Of a stretch of DNA of 64,000 nt, positions 28,191 through 35,082 are shown one piece after another. A program made the translations under genes and the position numbers. The notes beneath the pieces were generated by a model that searched no databases, was not told the DNA's origin, and worked only from the letters and a program-made list of their open reading frames with translations. Position 1 is the stretch's first letter; the number at the start of each line of letters is the position of its first letter. The stretch covers positions 730,315-794,314 of the forward strand of contig NZ_JAKNQJ010000001.1 of the NCBI RefSeq assembly GCF_022662335.1. Reading direction: 5' to 3'. The DNA is from Sphingomonas sp. CROZ-RG-20F-R02-07. GTDB lineage: Bacteria > Pseudomonadota > Alphaproteobacteria > Sphingomonadales > Sphingomonadaceae.

Positions 28191-28487
28191 ATGGCTTTTC
28201 CAACCGCCGTAAACGACCAGATCACCGATTCGGTCACGCAGGCCAACACCAAAGTGCTGGGCGACGCCCCCGCCATCGCGATGGGCAATCTGTATCAGGC
28301 GACCGCCCAGGCGCTCGCCAACGCCGCGCACAATGCGACGGGCGCCCAGCAGCAGAGCTATGTGACGGCGCAGGCCGCGACGACGATGGGCGTCGCCACC
28401 CTCTATGCCGTCGACACCGCGTCGACGGGCGTCGCCACCAAGGACATCCTCGACAGCATCCCGCGCCCGCCGCGCGGCCTTGGCTGA
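28191..28487 (+). CDS. rebB: RebB family R-body protein, paralogue 1
   Basis: A 98-residue protein of the RebB ('killing trait') family: MAFPTAVNDQITDSVTQANT, then VLGDAPAIAMGNLYQATAQA, an Ala/Asn/Gln-rich helix and QQSYVTAQAATTMGVATLY. RebB-type proteins polymerise into R-bodies, coiled ribbons that can unroll, known from Caedibacter taeniospiralis. It has a longer C-terminus (DSIPRPPRGLG) than its neighbours. GGAGG lies 5 bases before the ATG at 28191; an ATG one codon earlier is also possible. It is the first of four tandem paralogues and differs from the next at only 8 of 89 aligned residues. Confidence 0.88.
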   Translation: MAFPTAVNDQITDSVTQANTKVLGDAPAIAMGNLYQATAQALANAAHNATGAQQQSYVTAQAATTMGVATLYAVDTASTGVATKDILDSIPRPPRGLG

Positions 28488-28528
28488 TCGACCGCCCCCA
28501 GGATTTCTCAACCGAGTAGGACCGCACC

Positions 28529-28798
28529 ATGGCCTTTCCCACCGCCGTCAACAGCCAGATCACCGATTCCGTCACCCAGGCCAACACCAAGGTGCTGGGC
28601 GACGCCCCCGCCATCGCGATGGGCAATCTGTACCAGGCGACCGCCCAGGCGCTCGCCAACGCCGCGCACAATGCGACGAACGCGCAGCAGCAGAGCTATG
28701 TGACGGCGCAGGCCGCGACGACGATGGGCGTCGCCACGCTCTACTCGCTCGACACGGCGTCGACCGGCATCGCCACCAAGACGATCCTGACCGCCTGA
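28529..28798 (+). CDS. rebB: RebB family R-body protein, paralogue 2
   Basis: An 89-residue RebB protein (MAFPTAVNSQITDSVTQANT ... TASTGIATKTILTA), nearly identical to paralogue 1. Long exact DNA matches are shared with 28191-28487, including the block starting gtgctgggcgacgcccccgc, so the copies arose by recent duplication or are kept alike by gene conversion. AGGA precedes the start. Expected role: structural R-body subunit. There are 41 bases between paralogues 1 and 2, with no terminator seen. Confidence 0.88.
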   Translation: MAFPTAVNSQITDSVTQANTKVLGDAPAIAMGNLYQATAQALANAAHNATNAQQQSYVTAQAATTMGVATLYSLDTASTGIATKTILTA

Positions 28799-28836
28799 CC
28801 GCGGTTTCCCGTTCCCGCGCCTGAGGACCTTGCCGC

Positions 28837-29103
28837 ATGGCCTATCCTACCGCCGTCAACGACCAGATCACCGATACGGTGACGCAGGCGAACACGCAGG
28901 TGCTCGCCGTCTCTCCGGCGGTCGCGATGGGCAATCTGTACCAGGCGACCGCCCAGGCGCTCGCCAACGCCGCGCACAACGCCACGATGGCGCAGCAGCA
29001 GATGTACGTGACCGCGCAGGCGGCGACCACGACGGGCGTCGCGTTGCTCTATTCGCTCGGCACCGCGTCGGACGGCGTCGCCACCAAGAAGATCCTTGGC
29101 TGA
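28837..29103 (+). CDS. rebB: RebB family R-body protein, paralogue 3
   Basis: An 88-residue RebB protein (MAYPTAVNDQITDTVTQANT ... VSPAVAMGNLYQATAQALAN). It is more divergent in its first third (VLAVSPAV for VLGDAPAI) but shares a roughly 55-base exact DNA block with paralogues 1 and 2 over the central helix, suggesting patchwork gene conversion. GAGGA lies upstream of the ATG. Together with its neighbours it could give subunits of differing sequence for ribbon assembly, as RebA and RebB do in Caedibacter. Confidence 0.87.
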   Translation: MAYPTAVNDQITDTVTQANTQVLAVSPAVAMGNLYQATAQALANAAHNATMAQQQMYVTAQAATTTGVALLYSLGTASDGVATKKILG

Positions 29104-29148
29104 ACCGGGCGCCCGCCCGAGCCGCCGCTTTCATGAGGAGGAACCATC

Positions 29149-29463
29149 ATGGCATTCCCGACCGCCATCAACGATCAGATCACCGACTCCGTCGCGCAGG
29201 CCAACACCGAAGTGCTGGGCGGGGCGCCCGCCGTTGCGATGGGCAATCTGTTCGTCGCGACCGGCCAGGCGCTCTCCAACGCCGCCCACAACGCGACCAA
29301 CAACCAGCAGCAAAGCTATGTGACGATGCAGGCCTCGACCACGCAGGCGGTCTCCACGCTGCTGTCGATCGACACCGCGTCCGATGGCTCGGCGACGAGC
29401 GACATCGACGGCAGCGGCACCAAGACGACACGGACGCGCGGAGTGGCGGGGCTGCATTACTGA
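29149..29463 (+). CDS. rebB: RebB family R-body protein, paralogue 4
   Basis: A 104-residue RebB protein: MAFPTAINDQITDSVAQANT, VLGGAPAVAMGNLFVATGQA, QQQSYVTMQASTTQAVSTLL. It is the most diverged of the four canonical copies. It carries an extra hydrophilic tail of about 15 residues (SGTKTTRTRGVAGLHY end) not seen in paralogues 2 and 3. A strong GAGGAGG lies 8 bases before the ATG. It probably has a distinct position or capping role in the polymer (inference). Confidence 0.87.
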   Translation: MAFPTAINDQITDSVAQANTEVLGGAPAVAMGNLFVATGQALSNAAHNATNNQQQSYVTMQASTTQAVSTLLSIDTASDGSATSDIDGSGTKTTRTRGVAGLHY

Positions 29464-29510
29464 TCGCAGTCGGTCGCCGGGGCGCATGAGCGATCCCGAA
29501 GCGGCGCCGC

Positions 29511-29717
29511 ATGGCCGATACGCCCTCCACCGCCGACTTCCTCTCGGTCGCCGATGCGCCCGCCATCGCCATGGGCATGGTCTATGTTGCCGGGGCGGAC
29601 AGTATCGGCCTGGCGATGGCCAATGCGGTCGCCGCCCAGCAGCGCGGGCAAGTGCTGGGTGGCGCGGCGCTCGCACAGATACTCGTCCTCATCGTCGCCA
29701 AGGGAGGCGCAAGCTGA
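29511..29717 (+). CDS. Short RebB-like protein
   Basis: A 68-residue protein that begins MADTPSTADFLSVADAPAIA and matches the central RebB pattern: APAIAMG is identical to paralogues 1 and 2, followed by spaced Ala, Asn-Ala and AQQ positions. The usual N-terminal VNDQITDSVTQAN segment is missing. The helix end GGAALAQILVLIVAKGG is more hydrophobic than in canonical copies. Its stop overlaps the next start (TGATG). It is likely a divergent or minor R-body component. Confidence 0.68.
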   Translation: MADTPSTADFLSVADAPAIAMGMVYVAGADSIGLAMANAVAAQQRGQVLGGAALAQILVLIVAKGGAS

Positions 29718-30370
29718 TGTCCGAAGGAACCGTCAACAGCCAGATCGTCGATTCGGTCTCGAACGTCGTCACGCTGACCGGGGGACAGGCCCCGGCCCAG
29801 GCGTTCGCGATGCTCGATACGGTGATGATCGAGACGCTGGGCATGGCGATGTACAACGCCGTCTCGCGCCAGCAGGGCGCCAGCATGATCGGCTCCGCGG
29901 CGGTGACGGCGGCCTGCGCCAAGATGCTCGGCACGCCGTTCGGCGTGGCCGCGCCGCCGCCGGTGCCGCCCATCCCCGATCCGCTGCCGCCGCACGGCGT
30001 CCAGCCGCTCGAACCGGTGCCCAAATCGCCCGCCACGATCATCGCCGAGGCCACCGCCGACATGGCCGATGCGGTGGCCCGCCTGCGCGACGAGGAGGCC
30101 GCCGCCGAGCGCAATGTCGCCGCGGCGCGGGCGGCGACGGAGGGGCTCGTGCCGCCGGCCGTCGCCCCATCGGCCGCTGCTGCGAAGACCCCAGGCTATT
30201 TCGCGCCGGGCATGCGCCCAACGGCGGCCGCTACGGATCCAACGCCCAGCGTGGACCCGGCCGCCGTCGCCAAAGCCACCACGACGGCCATCTCGATCAC
30301 GTCGCAGACGGTGCCCGTCAACCTCGCGGACAAGGCCACCGAGCCGCCCGTGCCACCCCCGCTCCGTTAA
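29717..30370 (+). CDS. RebB-like domain protein with Pro/Ala-rich C-terminal extension
   Basis: A 217-residue protein. Residues 1-75 follow the RebB pattern (MSEGTVNSQIVDSVSNVVTL, then APAQAFAMLDTVMIETLGMA, NAVSRQQGASMIGSAAV). The remainder is unlike RebB: a Pro-rich stretch (PPPVPPIPDPLPPHGVQP), a charged helix (ATADMADAVARLRDEEAAAE) and a disordered Ala/Pro tail. It may link R-body ribbons to another component, but that is speculation. The ATG overlaps the previous stop by one base. Confidence 0.65.
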   Translation: MSEGTVNSQIVDSVSNVVTLTGGQAPAQAFAMLDTVMIETLGMAMYNAVSRQQGASMIGSAAVTAACAKMLGTPFGVAAPPPVPPIPDPLPPHGVQPLEPVPKSPATIIAEATADMADAVARLRDEEAAAERNVAAARAATEGLVPPAVAPSAAAAKTPGYFAPGMRPTAAATDPTPSVDPAAVAKATTTAISITSQTVPVNLADKATEPPVPPPLR

Positions 30371-30397
30371 GTCGCCACCCCAATCCGAGGACGCGTC

Positions 30398-30748
30398 ATG
30401 CCCGATCCCGTCGAGGTCAATCCCCAGGTGATCGACGTCATCACCCAGTCGCAAAAGGCGACGATGGCGCATCAGGTCGTGCTGACCAGCGGCGCCGGCA
30501 AGGCGTACCAGTCGGTCGCCCAATCCAGCGCCATCGCGGTGCAGGACGCGGCCGATGCGCTGCGCAACATCTCGACGATTGCCACCACCGCGGCCGGCGT
30601 CGCGATCGCGCAGTTCCTGGCGACGGGCGAGCCGAAATACGCCACCGCGCTCACCTACGCCCAGGATCTGGTCAAGAGCGCCACCGACGATTTCAGCCTG
30701 ATCGGCGCCGCCGCGGCGAAGATCCTCAGCGACTTCCCGGCGGGCTGA
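30398..30748 (+). CDS. RebB-like protein, divergent
   Basis: A 116-residue protein, MPDPVEVNPQVIDVITQSQK, which keeps the VN-x-Q-x-x-D-x-(I/V) start of RebB proteins and an Ala/Ser/Gln-rich helical core (GAGKAYQSVAQSSAIAVQDA, then TIATTAAGVAIAQFL). It ends in a longer helix (YAQDLVKSATDDFSLIG). Assigned by pattern only. It sits in the same run 27 bases after the previous gene, with GAGGA upstream of the start. Confidence 0.62.
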   Translation: MPDPVEVNPQVIDVITQSQKATMAHQVVLTSGAGKAYQSVAQSSAIAVQDAADALRNISTIATTAAGVAIAQFLATGEPKYATALTYAQDLVKSATDDFSLIGAAAAKILSDFPAG

Positions 30749-30764
30749 GAGAGGAAATGGCGCC

Positions 30765-31835
30765 ATGACCGTCTCCGTCGCAAGCCGGCTGTACCGGCCG
30801 TCCGGGCTGTCCGATCTAGGGCGGCTGGTGCTGGCCTTCATCGATGGCGGCCGCCAATGGATCGACTGGGCGATGGCGGACCAGCACGCCCGCTATCAGT
30901 TCGCGGACGAGGTCGCGCTGGTCTGCGCGGTCCAGTCCGGGCTGCACGGCGCACCGTTCGTGCTGCTGGCGAAGACCGGCGTCCTCGTCAGCCCGGCGAA
31001 GCTGATGGCGACGGGCATCGCCGATCTGCGCATCCTGGCACAGGCCGAAGCCAGCACGGGCACGCCGCCCTCCGCGGTGGAGCTGACGCGCGTGTTGACG
31101 ACGCACGGTCTGGTCACCGCGGCGCAGCTTGCGGACGGCACCGCGCTGCTGTCGCAGATGGGCCTGGGCGATCGCCCCGTGTTCCAGGTGCTGACGCTGG
31201 AAGACCGGCTGGCGCTGCGCACGCTCGACCTCGACGCGCGCGCCACGCCGCCGCCTGTAGGGATGATGGCGGAGGCGGCCGCGTTCGGCGTCGCGCAGGC
31301 GCGCACCCCGCTCGAGTTCATCGATTACACGCGTGCCTATCTCGCCTTCGCGATGCGGCCCGGCGCGCCCGTTACCGCGGCGGACCGGGCGTCGGCGATG
31401 CAGCGCGCGCTCGACACGCTGCTCCCGCTCAGCTTCGCCGCGCTCGATTCCCCAAGCGTGCCAGGACTGGTGGCGCCGTGGGAGGTGAGCGCGGCTATCG
31501 CCGAATGGCTGCTGATGGGCCGGCAGGTCGGCTTCGCGCGCGCATCGCTGGCCGTGCAGCAGATCGTGGCGCATGCCGGCTATACCGATCAGACCGGCAC
31601 CGCCGCGCAGGATCTGGTGCGCGATTATCTGGCGCGCGGACGCGTGCTGCTGGGCGATCCGGACCTCGGCCGTGGGCGGCTGGGCCAGGACGGCGCCTCC
31701 TGCACCTTCGACATCGCATCGCACACCGACGAGGCGATCGTCGAGCTCGGCGCGACGGGCATCATCACGCTCGCGCGCCTCGCCCGTGCACCGCAGACCC
31801 CGTCAACACCCCCGGCCGAGGAGCCCTATCGATGA
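30765..31835 (+). CDS. Unrecognised protein of the reb locus
   Basis: A 356-residue protein that I do not recognise. No signal peptide or clear membrane helix; it is rich in Ala and Leu with many predicted helices. The stretch ALVCAVQSGLHGAPFVLLAK near residue 50 and the region TPLEFIDYTRAYLAFAM near 185 are hydrophobic. No nucleotide-binding motif, and the few cysteines have no pattern. It starts 16 bases after a RebB-like gene with AGGAAA upstream, and its stop overlaps the next start (ATGA), so it belongs to the reb transcript. It could act in R-body assembly or localisation. Confidence 0.6.
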   Translation: MTVSVASRLYRPSGLSDLGRLVLAFIDGGRQWIDWAMADQHARYQFADEVALVCAVQSGLHGAPFVLLAKTGVLVSPAKLMATGIADLRILAQAEASTGTPPSAVELTRVLTTHGLVTAAQLADGTALLSQMGLGDRPVFQVLTLEDRLALRTLDLDARATPPPVGMMAEAAAFGVAQARTPLEFIDYTRAYLAFAMRPGAPVTAADRASAMQRALDTLLPLSFAALDSPSVPGLVAPWEVSAAIAEWLLMGRQVGFARASLAVQQIVAHAGYTDQTGTAAQDLVRDYLARGRVLLGDPDLGRGRLGQDGASCTFDIASHTDEAIVELGATGIITLARLARAPQTPSTPPAEEPYR

Positions 31836-32287
31836 CCGACGTTCGATCGCTGACGCAGAATTACAATGATCTGCAGGCGGAAATGGCAAAGCTCATGACC
31901 GCCTATCATCCGGGCAACATGGCCGCCCCGTATAGCGACGGCAGCGTCGCCGCGAGCGAGACGGACGTGCAGGCCGCGGAGAACGAGCCGGGCCTCGGCG
32001 ACGGCAGCGCCGATCCGGTGCGCGAGGCCGAACAGAGCCCCGGCCTCGCGGCGTCGCGCCCACAGCCTGCGCCGTTCCCCGGCCCCATCCCCGGCGCGTC
32101 GGCCGCGCCGCCCTCGTCGTCCGACGCGGCCGCGATGGCGATGAACGCCGCCCTGCGCGCGACGCGCGCGGCGCTGGTGCAGAACGTCGCAATGATCGAC
32201 CAGTCGCTGGCCGCCGCGGATACCGCGGTGAGGCAGGCGATGGCGGCGATGGCGCTCCAGCCGGGTAGCGGCACCTGGCGCGGCTAA
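31832..32287 (+). CDS. Unrecognised low-complexity protein of the reb locus
   Basis: A 151-residue protein starting MTDVRSLTQNYNDLQAEMAK, a short helix, followed by an acidic and Pro-rich linker (about residues 35-95) and a C-terminal Ala/Met-rich amphipathic helix (AAAMAMNAALRATRAALVQN). Not recognised. The C-terminal helix composition is reminiscent of RebB proteins, but the motifs are not conserved. It overlaps the 356-residue gene by four bases and is the last gene of the apparent reb operon. Confidence 0.58.
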   Translation: MTDVRSLTQNYNDLQAEMAKLMTAYHPGNMAAPYSDGSVAASETDVQAAENEPGLGDGSADPVREAEQSPGLAASRPQPAPFPGPIPGASAAPPSSSDAAAMAMNAALRATRAALVQNVAMIDQSLAAADTAVRQAMAAMALQPGSGTWRG

Positions 32288-32413
32288 GCCATCGGCCGGA
32301 CGCCGCACAAGCCACCACGCCGGAGCAATCGATGGTCCGCATCGGATGCGCCGGCTGTTGCTCCGCCGGGCCGATCGCCTTCTAACCCATGGCAGGCATT
32401 GGCGGCGTCGCGC

Positions 32414-34051
32414 ATGCCGGAGTGGCGGGGGGGGATCGATCCTTTGGCTTTTTCGAGCGATCCGAAGGTCGACGCCCTCCTGCACGGCCTGGGGGATGCA
32501 CACCGCACCCTGCCCGATCTCCTGGAAGCGGTCATGCGGGCGGTGGCCGCGCAGGTGGCGCCGCGCGGCGGGTCGATCCGGCTGCGCGGACACGGCACGC
32601 TGGTGATCGGCCATCATGGCGGACAGACGGTGTCGGACTGGCTGAGCGAATCGCCCGAACCAGCAGCGCAGTCGATCGATGCGCTGGTCGCGACGCAGAT
32701 TGCCGGGATCCATCCCACCGAATCGGCGTCCACCGCGGGCGAGCAGGCCTATGCGATCGCCTATGCCGGGCAGCCGCTCGGAGAATTGCGGCTCGATCTG
32801 CCTTCGCCACCGCCGCCGGGCGGCGCGGTCGACGGCCTGATCCGCCAGGTCGCCGCCAATCTCGGGCCGCTGGTGAAGCGCTACGAGGTGCGACGCTGGA
32901 GCGAGGCGCGGCTCGGCTGCCCGATGATGCTCGTCGGCATGAGCCGGCCGCTGCGCACGCTCGAACGCTTTCTCGAGATCGCGACGCGGGGCGACCTGCC
33001 GGTGCTGCTGCGCGGCGAGTTCGGCACCGAAAAGGCGCAGCTCGCCGCCACGCTCCATTGCTGCGGCGCGCGGGGCGACGGGCCGTTCGTCCAGATCAAC
33101 TGCGCCGAGCCCGACGGCGGCCCCGGCGCCTGGGTCGATCGCGCGGCGGGCGGCACGCTCTATCTCGACGACATCGACGCGCTCGACCCCAAGCTGCAAC
33201 GCCAATTGCCGCAATATCTTCCGTCGCGGCTCGGCCAGTGGCTCGATCGGCGGGGCGACCGGTCGGTGCGCGTGATCGCCTCCACCACCGCCGATCTTCA
33301 CGCGCGCGCGGCGGAGGGGCGGTTCTCGCGCGCGCTGCTGGCGGAGCTCGACTATCTGTCCGCCACCATTCCACCCTTGCGCGAACGCGCCGCCGACATC
33401 GCCGCGCTGATCGGCCATGTCCTCGAACGCAACGGCTATCGCGCGGAGGACAAGCGCACCGACGCGCTGGTCAGCCTGTGCCAGGCGCATGACTGGCCCG
33501 AAAACCTGTTCGAGCTCGACCGGACGATCGCGCGGCTCGCAGTGATGACCGAGGGCAGGCCGATCGACCGCCGCGCGGTGCGCGACCATGCCCCCGGACT
33601 CGTGGCCGACGACGATCCCGATCCGCCACGATATGGGGACGATGGCGACGACGAAGCGCCCGCCGCCGACGCTGCGCGCTGGGTGCGTGCGGCGCTCGGC
33701 GACGGCAGCGGTACGCAGGGCCTGCACGATGCGCTGGCCCGCGCGCTCTCGCATCTCGGCCGCCATTTCGCCGATCCGCTGAGCATCGGCCAGCTCGCCT
33801 GGGCGGCGGGGGTCAGTCCCTCGCATCTGAGCTTTCTATTTCGCAGCGGGATCGGCATGCCATTCAAGACGCTGCTCGCGCATATCCGCATCCACAAGGC
33901 GTGCGAATTGCTCGGCGGCGATCACCGCCGCCCCGTCACCGACGTGGCGCTAAGCGTCGGGTTCGCCGATCTCAGCCACTTCGAACGCAGCTTCCGCCGC
34001 ATCGTCGGCCAGCCGCCACGCGCCTTCCGCCGCGCACAGGTGGGCGGCTAG
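32414..34051 (+). CDS. Hybrid regulator: GAF-like region, degenerate sigma-54-type AAA+ domain, AraC-type HTH
   Basis: A 545-residue putative regulator. Residues 15-160 look GAF-like. Residues 171-345 follow a sigma-54 activator AAA+ domain (FVQINCAE, GGTLYLDDID at 246-255, RVIAST, IPPLRERAADIAAL). Walker A is damaged (GEFGTEKA, 201-208, with Glu for the last Gly), and the whole GAFTGA segment between FVQINCAE and Walker B is missing. Residues 455-540 are an AraC/XylS double HTH (ISIGQLAWAAGVSPSHLSFL-like, then VTDVALSVGFADLSHFERSF). It therefore probably binds DNA like AraC and does not drive sigma-54. The start at ATG 32414 is tentative (TTG 32399 possible). Its stop shares CTAG with copB. 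Confidence 0.8.
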   Translation: MPEWRGGIDPLAFSSDPKVDALLHGLGDAHRTLPDLLEAVMRAVAAQVAPRGGSIRLRGHGTLVIGHHGGQTVSDWLSESPEPAAQSIDALVATQIAGIHPTESASTAGEQAYAIAYAGQPLGELRLDLPSPPPPGGAVDGLIRQVAANLGPLVKRYEVRRWSEARLGCPMMLVGMSRPLRTLERFLEIATRGDLPVLLRGEFGTEKAQLAATLHCCGARGDGPFVQINCAEPDGGPGAWVDRAAGGTLYLDDIDALDPKLQRQLPQYLPSRLGQWLDRRGDRSVRVIASTTADLHARAAEGRFSRALLAELDYLSATIPPLRERAADIAALIGHVLERNGYRAEDKRTDALVSLCQAHDWPENLFELDRTIARLAVMTEGRPIDRRAVRDHAPGLVADDDPDPPRYGDDGDDEAPAADAARWVRAALGDGSGTQGLHDALARALSHLGRHFADPLSIGQLAWAAGVSPSHLSFLFRSGIGMPFKTLLAHIRIHKACELLGGDHRRPVTDVALSVGFADLSHFERSFRRIVGQPPRAFRRAQVGG

Positions 34052-35082
34052 AACCAGAAGCGCACCCCGGCGACGAGGCTCGCCTGCGAATGATCCTCGC
34101 CATCGGCCCGTGCGTAGCGCGCGGTGGCGCCGAGCCGTCGGTCCCAGGACACCCCGACATAGGGGGCGAATTCGCGCGCGATCTCGTAGCGCAGCCGCAG
34201 GCCCAGTTCGGCGTTCGACAGGCCCGCGCCGATGCGGCTGCGCGCCACGTCCTGCGCGGCGAGGTTCAGCTCGACACGCGGCTGGAGCACGAGGCGCTGG
34301 TTGAGGCGTTCGTCGTACCAGCCCTCGATCCGCCCAAGCAGGTCGCCGCGATCGGACAGGAACAACGCGGCTTCGGTCTCGACCATATAGGGGGCCAGTC
34401 CCTCGATCCCGAGCGTCGCATAGCTGCGCGGCGCGGGCGCGACATCGTGGCGAAGTCCGGCCTGAAGATCGAAATAGGGCCCGATCGCGCGCGAATACAG
34501 CGCCTCGAGCTCGGCGGCATCGACGCCGTGGCGGCCGCCATCCCCCTCGCTCTTCAACACCAGCCCATCGCGGTCGCCGCCGATCCACGCCTCGCCGTTC
34601 CAGCGATAGCCGACCCGCCCATCGCGCACCTGCAACTCGGCCAGGTTGAAGAGCAGTTGGTAAAAGACCTGCCCCCCCTGCTCGGCCATCATCCGCCGCC
34701 GCGCCGCCGCCATCGCGGCGACGGGCCAGTCGCGATCGGCATAATGGTCGCGCGGTGGCGGCGGCGCGGGTGCGTCGCCGGCTGGCAGCGCGGTTCCGGC
34801 CAAGGCCTGCGCAGCCGGCGGCATGGTCATCCCCGGCATCGCCGTCATGTCCATGGCCGGCATGGCATCCGGCTTCGCCTCGGTCGCCGGGGATTCAGCG
34901 TGCGCGGGGACGGCGGGATGCCGGTCTGCGTGCATGGGAGGATGATGCGCCGGGTGCTTGGCGGTCGGCCTGACGGGCGCCGAGGGCCTGACGGGCATCG
35001 GCATCGGCATCGTCATGCCCGGCATCGCCTGCGCCGCCGCCATGCCGGGCAGCAGCGCGACCAGCCCGAGCGGCCATCTCAT
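34048..35082 (-). CDS. copB: Copper resistance protein CopB
   Basis: Outer-membrane copper-binding protein of the Cop system. It is 344 residues with a signal peptide (MRWPLGLVALLPGMAAAQA), a Met/His/Pro-rich copper-binding linker (MPGMTMPMPMPVRP, HPAHHPPMHADRHP, MDMTAMPGMTM) and a C-terminal beta-barrel domain typical of CopB (VFYQLLFNLAELQVRDG, YSRAIGPYFDLQAGLRHD, ending VAGVRFWF). The ATG overlaps the copA stop (ATGA). It works with the periplasmic oxidase CopA to bind and detoxify copper. Confidence 0.94.
   Translation of the reverse strand: MRWPLGLVALLPGMAAAQAMPGMTMPMPMPVRPSAPVRPTAKHPAHHPPMHADRHPAVPAHAESPATEAKPDAMPAMDMTAMPGMTMPPAAQALAGTALPAGDAPAPPPPRDHYADRDWPVAAMAAARRRMMAEQGGQVFYQLLFNLAELQVRDGRVGYRWNGEAWIGGDRDGLVLKSEGDGGRHGVDAAELEALYSRAIGPYFDLQAGLRHDVAPAPRSYATLGIEGLAPYMVETEAALFLSDRGDLLGRIEGWYDERLNQRLVLQPRVELNLAAQDVARSRIGAGLSNAELGLRLRYEIAREFAPYVGVSWDRRLGATARYARADGEDHSQASLVAGVRFWF

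Noticed and set aside
28191..34051. Prophage or contractile injection system as source of the reb genes
   Set aside because: No terminase, capsid, tail, baseplate or integrase gene is present; gene composition is RebB-type proteins and regulators only.
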